In this document: positions 34,236 through 43,810 of the stretch, piece by piece | How the letters are laid out: the number at the start of each line of letters is the position of its first letter | Numbering within the stretch: the first letter of the stretch is position 1 | NCBI GenBank assembly: GCA_048266425.1 | Contig: JBLWZN010000019.1 | Coordinates: forward strand, 1-64,000 | From: Cerina sp048266425 | Lineage (GTDB): Bacteria; Bacteroidota; Bacteroidia; Flavobacteriales; Flavobacteriaceae | DNA length: 64,000 nt | Reading direction: 5' to 3' | Program-made: the position numbers and the translations under genes | The notes under the pieces: model-generated | Told to the model about the DNA's origin: nothing | The model's database searches: none | What the model saw: the letters and a program-made list of their open reading frames with translations, nothing else

Positions 34236-35216
34236 TTAATTTCTCACAGCGTTCATTTCATCCAGAAAATATTGATCGTAAATATCATCCAGCCCATATT
34301 TCCTTTTATGGAGATACGTGAGGCCATATCCCGAATTTACGACCAGGCTCGACAATTCCGGAGCGATGTCACGGCTAGACTCTACCTTAATGTCGTGCTC
34401 CTTGACAAATGTCCGGGCCACCCCTTCAACTTTTTCCATTTTTTGTTTTAAAGCCTCCATGGGAACGGGCACTGGATGGCGTTTTTCGGGAGAGGCAACG
34501 ATTCCAATTTCTGTGGTAAATGTATTTTTGGAGAACAGTTGTTCCGCAAGGGCACTTATATTTCCATCTGCCAATAATTTTCCCTTCACAAAAATTCCTA
34601 CCCGATCACATACCTGTTGTACCTGATGGAGGTGATGGGAAGAGAAAAGGACCGTAATCCCGTCCGTTCTACTAAGCCGTACGATGAGCTGCAGAAATTT
34701 TTTCATGCCTATAGGGTCTAGCCCTTGTGTAGGTTCGTCCATGATAATAACCTCGGGCTCCTTAATGAGCACATCGGCCAAGCCCAGTCGCTGGCGCATT
34801 CCCTTGGAATATTTTCCTACTAGCTTGTCCCTTTCCTCGAATAGGCCCACCTCGTCCATGATTCTCAGGGCCTCCCGCACGGCCCTGTCCTTGGGTATAT
34901 TGTTGAGTTTTGCGGTAAATAGAAGGTTTTGTAATCCGGTAAGATCGTTGTAAAATCCAACGTCCTCCGGCAGATACCCTACCCGTTTTTTCACCTCGAT
35001 AGGATTGCGCATAGGATTAATACCACAGACCGTGGCACTGCCCGAGTCTATTTCGGTTAGGCCTAGCAACATTAGGATAGTAGTAGATTTTCCGGCCCCG
35101 TTAGGACCTAATAGTCCAAAGATTTCCCCCTTCCCTATGGAGAGTGTTAAACCATCTACGGCCGTGCGATCTCCGTACTTTTTGGTCAGGGCGTTCATGG
35201 CTATCATCTCTTCCAT
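34236..35216 (-). CDS. ABC transporter ATP-binding protein
   Basis: Chosen start gives 326 residues. Walker A is GPNGAGKS (37-44), the signature is YSKGMRQRLGLA, Walker B is VIIMDEPTQGLD and the H-loop is FSSHHLHQV. A C-terminal extension of about 100 residues resembles the regulatory tail of ABC-2 ATPases such as CcmA/NatA-like ones. I start at the ATG at 35216 (MEEMIAMNALTK), which lies 2 bp past the stop of the NEW3 gene; the longer frame would run through that gene. Confidence 0.88.
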   Translation of the reverse strand: MEEMIAMNALTKKYGDRTAVDGLTLSIGKGEIFGLLGPNGAGKSTTILMLLGLTEIDSGSATVCGINPMRNPIEVKKRVGYLPEDVGFYNDLTGLQNLLFTAKLNNIPKDRAVREALRIMDEVGLFEERDKLVGKYSKGMRQRLGLADVLIKEPEVIIMDEPTQGLDPIGMKKFLQLIVRLSRTDGITVLFSSHHLHQVQQVCDRVGIFVKGKLLADGNISALAEQLFSKNTFTTEIGIVASPEKRHPVPVPMEALKQKMEKVEGVARTFVKEHDIKVESSRDIAPELSSLVVNSGYGLTYLHKRKYGLDDIYDQYFLDEMNAVRN

Positions 35217-35218
35217 AG

Positions 35219-36364
35219 CTACCTTCTGCCGTATTTTTGGATGAGATGGTAGACCCCGTAAAGCGTACCCAGTACGATAAGGATTCCGAGCCAACCCCAA
35301 AGCATTGGAGTCTTAACGGAAATCCGAAAGGAAGCAAGTGATTTGGCTTCGGGGGTACTTGCCGTGATCTTGGAGATGTAATCTCCCGGCACTGACTTGT
35401 CGGCAGCTTTTATGACTGCCACAACATTGGCACTCGCGCCGGGTTTAATTTGTGCAATGGTATCGGGCTTTATGGAAATTTCCCAGTTTTTGGGTTTGGC
35501 GGTCGAGAAAACCACATTGTTCAGTTCACTGGTACCAGTATTTACCAACATGAGCTCCAAATTTTTTTCATCTCCGGCGGTAATCTTGGAGCTCAATAGC
35601 CCTGTAGGGGTAGTTAGTTCCATATCGTAAGTACCCGTAATTACGACTTCCAACGGCAAATGGGCCTCGCTGCTACTGTTTATCGCATGTACTTGGATCT
35701 TGTAGGTCCCCGCCTCCACGAATACCGGAGGAGTAACTTCAACGGTAATGTTAGTGGTTTTCCCGGGATCTATTTCTACTGCGGTCGCCTGTTTGTAGTT
35801 GGGCTTAAAGATGACGTTCCATCCACGGGGAGCTCTAGCCTGCAGGGAATACATCTGCTTTTCCCCGGTTTCGTTCTTTAATTTGGCAGCAAATTGGAAA
35901 TTGGATTTGGAATTGCCCTCCATATTGATCTGCTCACAGAAAAATTCGGTCTTATAGGTTCCTTTTTCCGATACGTTGATGACAATGGGCAAAACGTCGT
36001 AATTGTTGGCGATCACCTTGATCCGATATTTGCCCTTATCGACTTTTGCAGGTACGTTTACCTCAAGGTTTATTGTTTTTTTGTCGCCTGGGAGAACCGA
36101 TATCCTGTTTATTGCGAATCCTCCCGCTTTCAGGGTGTACGCCCAATCTTGCGGGAGACCCAAAAGGGAAATGCCGATGTCCTTCACTTGGCTGCCATGA
36201 TTTTCAACATCGATGGAATAGGCAATGGATTCCCCTGGAGGCACAGAAATCTCAGTATAGGGAGTGTAAAGGAGAACGCCGTTTCCAGCAGATGCGATGT
36301 AGGGGAGTAAGAGAAATAAAAAAATTGGGAAAAGGGTTTTGGGAAGGTGGTCTAAATTATTCAT
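35219..36364 (-). CDS. NEW3-domain exported protein with C-terminal anchor
   Basis: 381 residues: an N-terminal signal (LFPIFLFLLLPYIASA), then three to four repeats of a beta-sandwich with the NEW3 pattern (for example YSIDVENHGSQVKDIGISL, MLVNTGTSELNNVVFST, KPKNWEISIKPDTIAQIKPG), and a C-terminal helix (GWLGILIVLGTLYGVYHLI) with a short basic tail. The bulk faces the periplasm or outside. The same trio of NEW3 protein, ABC ATPase and ABC-2 permease is known from other bacteria and archaea, but its substrate is not established. It is the first gene of a three-gene operon. Confidence 0.8.
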   Translation of the reverse strand: MNNLDHLPKTLFPIFLFLLLPYIASAGNGVLLYTPYTEISVPPGESIAYSIDVENHGSQVKDIGISLLGLPQDWAYTLKAGGFAINRISVLPGDKKTINLEVNVPAKVDKGKYRIKVIANNYDVLPIVINVSEKGTYKTEFFCEQINMEGNSKSNFQFAAKLKNETGEKQMYSLQARAPRGWNVIFKPNYKQATAVEIDPGKTTNITVEVTPPVFVEAGTYKIQVHAINSSSEAHLPLEVVITGTYDMELTTPTGLLSSKITAGDEKNLELMLVNTGTSELNNVVFSTAKPKNWEISIKPDTIAQIKPGASANVVAVIKAADKSVPGDYISKITASTPEAKSLASFRISVKTPMLWGWLGILIVLGTLYGVYHLIQKYGRR

Positions 36365-36672
36365 ATAAAATTGCTATTAAAATTTCAAATGAATTAACTG
36401 CTTAAACTATTAAAGCTGTCCAAATTTAAAACAGCACATAAAAAATGAATATTATAGAAAACTTAAAATATGGTTAAGGAATTCCTAAAATGGAATCTAA
36501 CTAATTATGGCAATCATAATTTGAATGGGCCTTGATGAATTTATTTGGGTCCTATTTTAGGGCCGCGGGTAAATTGCAGATGGCATTGCCTTGTCCCAAA
36601 GGGCTACATTTTGCGGTATTCCTTGCCCTTGCTCCAAATTAAATGGTATTTTTGCGCCCCTAAAATAAAACC
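36365..36672. other. Divergent spacer between NEW3 operon and SulP gene
   Basis: 308 bp, AT-rich in the first half. It holds the SulP promoter at 36623-36654. No reading frame or strong hairpin is seen otherwise. Confidence 0.6.
36623..36654 (+). promoter_or_regulatory. Promoter of the SulP gene
   Basis: TTG at 36623-36625, 21 bp, then TATTTTTG at 36647-36654: both elements of the Bacteroidota housekeeping promoter at the right spacing, 19 nt before the GTG start. It is the best complete promoter in the window. Confidence 0.6.
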
Positions 36673-38202
36673 GTGAAGAAGTATCTGAATTTATTCGATT
36701 TTTCCCAAAAGGTCAATTATAGAACAGAAGTCCTATCGGGTCTTACCGTTGCCCTGGCCTTGGTCCCCGAGGCCATTGCCTTTGCTATCATCGCCGGCCT
36801 CTCCCCATTGACAGGTCTTTATGCTGCATTTGTCATGGGCTTGGTGACCTCCATATTTGGCGGTCGGCCTGGGATGATATCCGGTGCCACCGGTGCAGTG
36901 GCGGTGGTTATTGTAGCCTTGGCAAAATCGCATGGGGTGGAATATGTTTTTGCCACCGTGGTTCTGGCGGGGATAATTCAAATGGCTGCAGGTTTTCTGA
37001 AGTTGGGCAAACTGATGCGTTTAGTGCCACAGCCTGTTATTTTTGGCTTCGTCAACGGTTTGGCGATCATCATCTTTATGTCCCAGATGGTACAGTTCAA
37101 AAATGTTGACGGGGATTGGTTAACCGGAACCCCTATGTATATTTTGTTGGCCCTGGTATTGGTTACTATGATCGTTATTTGGGGTCTTCCTAAACTGACC
37201 AAAGCCTTTCCCGCTTCTTTGGCGGCCATATTATTGGTGTTTGGGATCGTGGTGTTTTTTAATATAGACACTAGGACAATCGGGGATATAGCTTCAATAC
37301 AAGGAGGGTTTCCCCCTTTTCATATCCCGGATATCCCATGGAGTTTTAAGACCTTGGAAATTATTTTTCCCTATGCAGCGATCGTTGCGGGGGTAGGGCT
37401 GATCGAAAGCCTTTTGACCCTGAACATTATTGATGAAATTACGGAGACCCGGGGCCGGGGCAATAAGGAAGCCGTCGCCCAAGGTACCGCGAATATTTTG
37501 TCCGGTTTCTTTTCCGGAATGGGAGGTTGTGCCATGATCGGACAGAGTTTGATAAACACCTCCAATGGGGCCCGTGCCAGGTTGTCTGGTATTGTAGCGG
37601 CCATCATGCTGCTGGTCTTCATTATGTTCGGAGCTAGTTTAATAGAAAGGGTCCCTATGGCCGCCCTTACCGGATTGATGATTATGGTGGCCATCGGTAC
37701 GTTTGAATGGGCCAGTCTTAGAACGTTCAACAAGATGCCAAAATCGGACGTCATGGTCATGGTCATGGTGACCTTGGTTACTATTTTTCTACATAATTTG
37801 GCCTTGGCCGTTTTGGTAGGGGTCATAATTTCCGCCTTGGTATTTTCCTGGGACAATGCCAAGCGCATCCGTGCCAGAAAGCGGATCGATGAAAATGGGG
37901 CTAAGCATTATGAAATCTACGGACCCCTGTTTTTTGGGTCCGTGAGTACTTTTAATGAAAAATTTGATGTGCTCAACGACCCCTCCGAGGTCATTATCGA
38001 CTTTAAGGAGAGCAGGGTAGCGGATATGTCCGCTATAGAAGCCCTGAACAAGATTACGGAACGCTATCAAAAAGTAGGCAAAAAGGTGCATTTAAAACAC
38101 TTGAGCAAGGACTGTAAACGCCTGCTTATGAATGCGGACGAGATTATCGATGTAAACGTTTTGGAAGATCCTACTTATAAGGTTGCCGTAGATAAAATTT
38201 AA
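36673..38202 (+). CDS. SulP family inorganic anion transporter
   Basis: 509 residues starting at GTG. It begins at the canonical KYLNLFDF region and has about 10-12 membrane helices with the SulP blocks ALVPEAIAFAIIAGLSPLTGLYAAF and GATGAVAVVIVAL. It ends in a STAS domain at about 410-505 (EVIIDFKESRVADMSAIEALNKI). Members move sulfate, bicarbonate or other anions; a bicarbonate or sulfate role is common in marine Bacteroidota but cannot be decided here. It ends 13 bp before the convergent DUF6786 gene. Confidence 0.88.
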   Translation: MKKYLNLFDFSQKVNYRTEVLSGLTVALALVPEAIAFAIIAGLSPLTGLYAAFVMGLVTSIFGGRPGMISGATGAVAVVIVALAKSHGVEYVFATVVLAGIIQMAAGFLKLGKLMRLVPQPVIFGFVNGLAIIIFMSQMVQFKNVDGDWLTGTPMYILLALVLVTMIVIWGLPKLTKAFPASLAAILLVFGIVVFFNIDTRTIGDIASIQGGFPPFHIPDIPWSFKTLEIIFPYAAIVAGVGLIESLLTLNIIDEITETRGRGNKEAVAQGTANILSGFFSGMGGCAMIGQSLINTSNGARARLSGIVAAIMLLVFIMFGASLIERVPMAALTGLMIMVAIGTFEWASLRTFNKMPKSDVMVMVMVTLVTIFLHNLALAVLVGVIISALVFSWDNAKRIRARKRIDENGAKHYEIYGPLFFGSVSTFNEKFDVLNDPSEVIIDFKESRVADMSAIEALNKITERYQKVGKKVHLKHLSKDCKRLLMNADEIIDVNVLEDPTYKVAVDKI

Positions 38203-38215
38203 AGGTGAACGACAA

Positions 38216-39436
38216 TTAGAATTTTTCTATTATGGTCCCCAAGCCTATACCGAAGACCTTTTTAGAAATGGCGTCCAATTGGTCTTCCTTTCCCATAAAG
38301 TGAAAAACGCTGTGGTTGTGAACCATTTTGTCTCCTGGGCTTAAAAATGCCGCGGGCGATACGCTCTCGATCTCATAAAAGGGCCCCATCTGCGAACCGT
38401 CCTCCAAGGGGCCGTCGTTGTAGGCGTTGATGGCGTCGCCCTTGAACGGATCCTTGTCCGGGGTCCATTCCTGGTTTAGGTACACCGCTTCCTGTTCCAC
38501 ATCAAAAAGGGCAATGGTAAGAATATGGTTGGTCGCATCATAACTTCCCGCTACGTTCCTGGCCCTTCGGGGAGGAACACCAAGCTTTCCCCGGGAATTT
38601 CCATCGGCCTTAAAGAAAATGGTATTATTATCATACTTGATCCTATCTTCAGGGATTTCCCCAAAATAGTCGGTCGTGGCAACTTTGCCAGGGGCGTCTT
38701 CTTGATAGGGAATCACGATAGTGGTCCTATCCGAGGGCGGGAACATATCCAGCATCCAGATACAGGGGGCCCCGGTCTCTTCGGTCCATGCATTTCTGCC
38801 CGTATTCTCTATCTCATTGCTCGTTTTATACCCTACCGATTCCAGTTGGCCAAGATCGATCTGCAATAAAGATTCTATTTGCTGCCTATCCAAGATCTGA
38901 ACGCTTCTTACCGCTTTAATATCCAATGGTGTATCGGCATAGTTCCTTAATGACATCCGTTTTTCCATCCGTACGACCGTAGGGTTTTTTTCGGACACCT
39001 GCCAGCTTTCGGAATCGATGGGTGGTGGCGTATTCCAATGGTCAAAGGTCATTTGCTCTCCCGGTTTAAAGAACAGGGAGAATTTGCTCCCTTCTGGCCC
39101 TAGCCAGAACCTATTCTCCCCTCCATAGGCGTTCATGTGCGGATCCAGATCCCCGTCAAATGCCTTGTAATTTATCCAACCTAAACTCTTGCCCTTATCC
39201 CCCTTGGCCGAAGAGGTAAATACCTTGGCCTGATATTTTGCGGAGACCAAGACCTTGGCGCTGCCGCTTTGAAGTACGATCAGATCTTTATCCCTATTTA
39301 CCAGGAATTCCTGGTCAAAGCCCAAGCTGCCCTCATTGTAGGTATGTTTTTCCATTTTTTTATTTTTTTGATCGGTTTGGCCGCAGCCCACAAGAAACAG
39401 CATTCCGAGGGAGAGATAAATTAGGTTGTTTTTCAT
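38216..39436 (-). CDS. DUF6786 family lipoprotein
   Basis: 406 residues. The lipoprotein signal is MKNNLIYLSLGMLFLVGC. The mature protein is beta-rich and contains NAYGGENRFWLGPEG, HWNTPPPID and a C-terminal ESVSPAAFLSPGDKMVHNHSV block typical of the DUF6786 family, which I recognise as common in Bacteroidota that degrade carbohydrates. Its fold suggests a galactose-mutarotase-like beta sandwich, but no activity is established. A GH172 gene lies directly upstream, 101 bp away. Confidence 0.78.
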   Translation of the reverse strand: MKNNLIYLSLGMLFLVGCGQTDQKNKKMEKHTYNEGSLGFDQEFLVNRDKDLIVLQSGSAKVLVSAKYQAKVFTSSAKGDKGKSLGWINYKAFDGDLDPHMNAYGGENRFWLGPEGSKFSLFFKPGEQMTFDHWNTPPPIDSESWQVSEKNPTVVRMEKRMSLRNYADTPLDIKAVRSVQILDRQQIESLLQIDLGQLESVGYKTSNEIENTGRNAWTEETGAPCIWMLDMFPPSDRTTIVIPYQEDAPGKVATTDYFGEIPEDRIKYDNNTIFFKADGNSRGKLGVPPRRARNVAGSYDATNHILTIALFDVEQEAVYLNQEWTPDKDPFKGDAINAYNDGPLEDGSQMGPFYEIESVSPAAFLSPGDKMVHNHSVFHFMGKEDQLDAISKKVFGIGLGTIIEKF

Positions 39437-39537
39437 TGTGGTTTTTCTTGATTAACTGCTAAAGATTTATCCTTACCCTTTCCCCTTTAATCCATTAACT
39501 TTTCGTCCTTCCGTCCTTTGTCCATTACAGGTTGTCA

Positions 39538-40689
39538 CTAATTCACTTCCAGTTCATCTTTGGAAGGCAGCTTCGGGAACGGGGCATGTGGTTCTGTTTG
39601 GTACCAGTATACCACGGAGCTAATATCCGACTTTTGGGGAAGGTACCGGCCTCCGCTTCTCCAGCCCAGATCCTGAATGGTTACCCTTAACGATTTATCG
39701 AACCGTATAGGGTCTTGGATGTGCCATCTATAAAGTCCGAAACGCTGCTGGGAATCGTATAGTCCGTCCGGGCGTATCACCTGGTGCAACCCGGCATAGG
39801 CCGTGGAAAATTCTTCGTACTCGTGGGTCTTTTTGTTCTCGAAATTATAGGATCCCAAAAAATAATCTTCGGTCCCCGTGCCGTTGATGGTCGGAAATTC
39901 CTGGTCCCCGTCCATAAAGAACTTGATCTCCCCTTCGCCCCACCAGCCCTTGTTGTTCACCTGCCAGGCCATATAGGTGCCCACGTACTGGCCTTTGCCC
40001 TTAATGTCATCCACCAAGGTGTACAACGAGCCCTTTGTGGGATTGCTTCTCCTAAACTGGGCGTGGAAATAGGCGGCATCCTTGGGGACCTCTGTCAGAG
40101 TATAATCTATTTGATAGTAGAGGTACATTTCCTTTTCCCCTATGTTCTCCATGGTGATCCTGCATTTTTTACGGAAGGGCATGGGCCAATAGGAATTAAA
40201 GGCACTGCCTGGGTTTACCGTTACGGGAATGGAGTTCAGGGGAGCGTATTGCCCCCAACCCATCCCAAAGAAATCCCCTACGGGGACTTCAACAGAGGGT
40301 TCTTTTTCATCGTCCCAATAAATACGCAAGATAGAATACCGCCAATTCCCTGTTGGGGTGAGCCACATATGTTGAATGGCGCCTTCATCGTTTATTTCGG
40401 CCATAGTAAAGGTCTGTCCTGGTTCTATTCGGACAGAAGGACTTACCTTCCAGCCTTTCCCCAGTTCACGGGCGGCATTACTTCCGGTTCCGTTTCCAAG
40501 ATCGGCCATACCTCCTTTTCCTGGTTCCCCAGTAAAGTTTTCGGGGCTGATGGACCTGGTCTTTGCATCCGATAGCAAAAAGATATTTCCGATATTGGAA
40601 TCGAGACCATTGTATTTTCCATTGTTTTGGGCAATGGAATTAAGAGTACAGAGAGCTGTAAAAATTAAAAGAAGGGTTGGTTTTTGCAT
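39538..40689 (-). CDS. GH172 (DUF2961) glycoside hydrolase-like protein
   Basis: Chosen start gives 383 residues with a cleavable signal (LLIFTALCTLNSIAQ). The DUF2961/GH172 pattern is clear: AGKGGMADLGNGTGS-like N-terminus, RIYWDDEKEPSVEVPVGDFFGMGWG, and a C-terminal GTEDYFLGSYNF with conserved glutamates. Characterised GH172 enzymes act on fructofuranose (difructose dianhydride I) or arabinofuranosyl linkages, usually as oligomers. I start at the ATG at 40689 because the signal peptide begins there and a -7 box overlaps the earlier ATG. Confidence 0.82.
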   Translation of the reverse strand: MQKPTLLLIFTALCTLNSIAQNNGKYNGLDSNIGNIFLLSDAKTRSISPENFTGEPGKGGMADLGNGTGSNAARELGKGWKVSPSVRIEPGQTFTMAEINDEGAIQHMWLTPTGNWRYSILRIYWDDEKEPSVEVPVGDFFGMGWGQYAPLNSIPVTVNPGSAFNSYWPMPFRKKCRITMENIGEKEMYLYYQIDYTLTEVPKDAAYFHAQFRRSNPTKGSLYTLVDDIKGKGQYVGTYMAWQVNNKGWWGEGEIKFFMDGDQEFPTINGTGTEDYFLGSYNFENKKTHEYEEFSTAYAGLHQVIRPDGLYDSQQRFGLYRWHIQDPIRFDKSLRVTIQDLGWRSGGRYLPQKSDISSVVYWYQTEPHAPFPKLPSKDELEVN

Positions 40690-40740
40690 GGCTGTAGATT
40701 TAATTGAACAAAGAAACGATCCTAAAAACGGCTTCATTTC

Positions 40741-40748
40741 CAAAAGTA
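40741..40748 (-). promoter_or_regulatory. -7 box of the GH172 gene
   Basis: Minus-strand TACTTTTG, a full match, 52 nt before the ATG at 40689. Confidence 0.4.
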
Positions 40749-41100
40749 ATTAAAACCACGGAATTTTTGTCGTAGGTTCCTGCTCATAACAAATTTGAAA
40801 ATCTACATAAGGCCGGATCCCAAATTATAACTTGGGACAGGGTTTATGCTATTTAATGGAATCCTTTGGCAGTAACGTTTAGTGTCCATGGATGCATAGC
40901 CACTGGCCATTCTCTTTTACAAATATACGGGTAGATTTGCCTTTAGATTTAAAATGTTGTATGTGTTAACGACCAACTTCTTTAAATACAATAAGCTTAA
41001 CAAGGATCCGGCCTAGAACGGACCCCTCCCTAATCTTCCCCCAAGGGGAGGGAACCCGTTTTTGTTGAAATAAGACCGTCTATTTCTTAAAGGATCCGCT

Positions 41101-41140
41101 CCCCTCCCTGCCCGTACCGTTCAGGCGGGCTTGGGAGGGG
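41101..41140. repeat. Nested hairpin with GC-rich repeat, copy 2
   Basis: CCCCTCCC (41101-41108) and GGGAGGGG (41133-41140) form an 8-bp outer stem. Inside lies CCTGCCCGTACCG-TTCAGGCGGG (41107-41129), a member of the repeat family at 12431, 45045 and 58972. Confidence 0.6.
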
Positions 41141-41242
41141 GTGGGGGAGGTCAAACGGGGCAAAGAGGTGTTGGCTCAAGTAGGCATTTTCAATAGGAAC
41201 TGAAATTTTTCAATTCAAAAAATTGTTTTAGTACTAGGTTCT

Positions 41243-42115
41243 TCATGCAGCCGGTTCCACATGGATAAGGACGTCGGATATTTCCGGGAGTTGTAATATG
41301 AGTTCGTTTTTAAGCTGGTGCGCAATCGCATGTCCCTGGGCCACCGTAATACTTCCGTTGACTATGAGATGCAGGTCCACTAGATACGAAATGCCTGTTT
41401 TGCGCACATAGCATTTTTCGGTATCGATAACCCCATCCACACCTTGGGCGATATCCCTAATCTGCAATACCAGATCATCGTATAAATGTTCGTCCATGAT
41501 CTCTCCCAGGGCAGGTCTAAAAATAAGATAAGCGTTATAGACAATGAAACCCGAAGCCAAAAGGGCGGCCCAATCGTCAGCTGATTCGTAACCCTGGCCC
41601 ATATAAATGGCAATAGAAATACCGATAAATGCCATCAAGGAGGTAATGGCATCGCTTCTATGGTGCCAGGCATCGGCCTCCAAGGAAGTACTATGGGTCT
41701 CTTTGCTTTTTTTGGAAACATACCGATAAAAGAATTCCTTCAGGACAACAACGATGCCCAATACTATCAAGGTGTATTTTTCCGGGGTCTGGTGGGGGGT
41801 TTTGATGTGTTGGATACTTTCATAAGCAATAATGGTTGCCGAAATCACCAAGAACCCCACCACGGCAAAGGTGACCAATGGTTCTGCCCGTCCATGGCCG
41901 TAGGGATGGTTATCATCCGGCGGCTTTGTGGCATACTTTAAACCGAAAAGTACCAAAAGGGAAGAAAACACATCCGTTGTGGATTCAATCGCATCCGCGA
42001 TAAGGGCATAAGAATTCCCAAAGACCCCTGCAATCCCTTTGACCAAGGCCAAGAGGGCATTTCCAAAAATGCTCAAGTAAGCAGTGTTTATAGCCTTTTG
42101 TTTCTTGGTGTCCAT
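41243..42115 (-). CDS. Cation diffusion facilitator (CDF) metal transporter
   Basis: 290 residues. Six hydrophobic helices carry the CDF metal motifs: ALIADAIESTTDVF in helix II, HPYGHGRAEPL in the loop, DAWHHRSDAITS in helix V. A cytoplasmic C-terminal domain follows (DLVLQIRDIAQGVDGV, LIVNGSITVAQGHAIAHQL). It exports Zn2+, Fe2+ or Cd2+ against protons, the usual CDF role. Monocistronic; the terminator at 42154-42196 separates it from the cytochrome gene upstream. Confidence 0.9.
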   Translation of the reverse strand: MDTKKQKAINTAYLSIFGNALLALVKGIAGVFGNSYALIADAIESTTDVFSSLLVLFGLKYATKPPDDNHPYGHGRAEPLVTFAVVGFLVISATIIAYESIQHIKTPHQTPEKYTLIVLGIVVVLKEFFYRYVSKKSKETHSTSLEADAWHHRSDAITSLMAFIGISIAIYMGQGYESADDWAALLASGFIVYNAYLIFRPALGEIMDEHLYDDLVLQIRDIAQGVDGVIDTEKCYVRKTGISYLVDLHLIVNGSITVAQGHAIAHQLKNELILQLPEISDVLIHVEPAA

Positions 42116-42153
42116 TTTTGGGGCTATGCCTTTTTAGAAAAAAATTAAATTAA

Positions 42154-42196
42154 AAAAGACGTTTGACCAATCTGGTTAATTGGGCAAACGTCTTTT
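42154..42196 (-). terminator. Intrinsic terminator after the cytochrome c gene
   Basis: AAAAGACGTTTG (42154-42165) and CAAACGTCTTTT (42185-42196) form a perfect 12-bp stem; on the minus strand it is followed by T residues (A run 42152-42157). It starts 20 bp past the stop at 42216. Confidence 0.75.
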
Positions 42197-42215
42197 AAAA
42201 ACATGTAGATTTATA

Positions 42216-42695
42216 TTAGAACGTCCTTAAATACTCCGCAATTGCACGGGTATCCTCTTCAGAAAGGTTAGAGTTGATCATAATGGCGTTATTGTTCTCT
42301 GCGACCAAAGCCTTTGCAATGGGGTCTTCCTTGATCATCTGATCGGGTACCATGATCATGTTCATTACCCATTCTGGACTTCTTCGATCATAAACTCCTT
42401 TTAGGGCAGGGCCGATAAGCTTTTGGTCGGGCATATGGCAGGCGATACACACCGTATTATATACTTTCTCACCTTTGGCGGCCAATTCTTTGTTTACCGT
42501 GGCATCAAATTTTACGGACTTTATGGGGCCTACCCCTTTGTTATCCATATCTATCGGAACACCTACCGGTTCTGCCTTCGCTTCCTTCACCTCTTTTTTG
42601 GGACGGGTCATTTCAAAGCTGTCCTTTTTTTCTTTTTTATCGCCGCAGCTCAAGATAAGTCCGCCAAGGACCGCAAAGAATAATAATTTTTTCAT
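42216..42695 (-). CDS. Class I cytochrome c lipoprotein
   Basis: 159 residues. A lipoprotein signal (FFAVLGGLILSC) and a charged linker (about residues 19-50) lead to a single cytochrome c domain: VCIACH heme-binding motif at about 84-89, PDQKLIGPALKGVYDRR, and the distal MI-type methionine region near VAENNNAIMI. A periplasmic or outer-face electron carrier is likely. The partner is not identified from the neighbours. Confidence 0.85.
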   Translation of the reverse strand: MKKLLFFAVLGGLILSCGDKKEKKDSFEMTRPKKEVKEAKAEPVGVPIDMDNKGVGPIKSVKFDATVNKELAAKGEKVYNTVCIACHMPDQKLIGPALKGVYDRRSPEWVMNMIMVPDQMIKEDPIAKALVAENNNAIMINSNLSEEDTRAIAEYLRTF

Positions 42696-42787
42696 ACGAT
42701 TTTAATTTTTTGATTTCTGACTGATCAGAAGAAGTAAATTACTGGTTAAATGGATTTCGAGGCACTAAGTTATGAAATACTAATAAT

Positions 42788-43750
42788 TTAATTCATCTCT
42801 TGAAGGAATTTTAATGCCTTTTTTTCGGCATAGGTAATATTTTCTGGCCCATGGTATCCAACGTGCCCTCCAAATGCAGGTATTTCCAAGTATATATTAT
42901 GGTTTTCCTCGGCCTCGTATACCGGGTAACAATCCTTTCCCAGAAAGGAATCGTTCCGTGCATTCACGATTAGGACCGGGCGGTCTATTCGGGGCAGGAA
43001 TTGCTTGCAGCTACACTTTTCATAGTAATCCAAGGCATCTGTAAAACCGTGGGCCCGACTGGTATAGATGTCGTCAAAATCTTTTAGGGTCTTTATTTTT
43101 CTTAAGTCGCTATCCGAAATAAGATCGGGAAATAAAACCTTTTTGGCACGGAGTTTTTCTATAAGCTTTTTTCTAAACCTACGGGCGTAGGGAAAATTTA
43201 TGGGCTTGGACAATTGCTTTAGGCTGTCATAAAGGTTGCAGGGCACCGAGATGCCTACCGCTGCTTGTAGCTCCTTCGGGATGCTCCGTGCCTCTCCTAA
43301 ATATTTAAGGGCCAGGTTACCTCCCAAGCTGAAACCGGTAAGGTAGATCTTGTCGTAGTTTTTGGTTTCCAAGGTATGTTGCACTACCGCTTCCAAATCC
43401 TCGGTTGCTCCGGAATGGTAGGAACGGAACAAGCGATTGGTCTCCCCACTGCAGCCCCTATAGTTGACGGCACAGGCATCAATTCCTGCCCTGTTCAAGA
43501 GTTTGGCCATTCCCGTGATATAGGGCCGACCGGAATCCCCTTCCAGCCCATGGAGCAAGATCACTACTTTCCGGGTTTGTTTCTCCGAAAAGCTCCAATC
43601 CAGATCCAAAAAGTCCCCATCTGCCAACGAGATGCGTTCCCGTCGTTGCACAAGTCCGTCAACCTTTCGGAACAGTCCGTGATAAACCGTGGAAATATGT
43701 CCGTTCCTAAAAACGAAGGGAGGATTGTATTCTGATGGGATTATTGGCAT
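42788..43750 (-). CDS. Alpha/beta hydrolase, YheT/EMB8 type
   Basis: 320 residues. HGLEGDSGRPYITGMA holds the oxyanion region, the nucleophile elbow is TGFSLGGNLALKY, and GGHVGY carries the catalytic histidine near the C-terminus. The family (YheT in E. coli) has poorly known esterase activity. The ATG at 43750 fits the family start with PPFVFRNGHISTVY. No operon partners. Confidence 0.82.
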   Translation of the reverse strand: MPIIPSEYNPPFVFRNGHISTVYHGLFRKVDGLVQRRERISLADGDFLDLDWSFSEKQTRKVVILLHGLEGDSGRPYITGMAKLLNRAGIDACAVNYRGCSGETNRLFRSYHSGATEDLEAVVQHTLETKNYDKIYLTGFSLGGNLALKYLGEARSIPKELQAAVGISVPCNLYDSLKQLSKPINFPYARRFRKKLIEKLRAKKVLFPDLISDSDLRKIKTLKDFDDIYTSRAHGFTDALDYYEKCSCKQFLPRIDRPVLIVNARNDSFLGKDCYPVYEAEENHNIYLEIPAFGGHVGYHGPENITYAEKKALKFLQEMN

Positions 43751-43810
43751 TTATTGGGCTAGAAACTAAGTTAATAAATTGGAGATGCTTGAAGAAATTA
43801 GCGCATAATA

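Larger units (their letters stand above)
40690..41242. other. 553-bp spacer rich in G/C-run palindromes
   Basis: Holds the GH172 -7 box, an A/T-rich middle, then 41020-41165 with CCCCTCC/GGGGAGG-type inverted repeats: AAGGATCCG occurs at about 41002 and 41090, CTTCCCCCAAGGGGAGGG near 41036, and the nested hairpin at 41101-41140. No gene. Confidence 0.6.
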
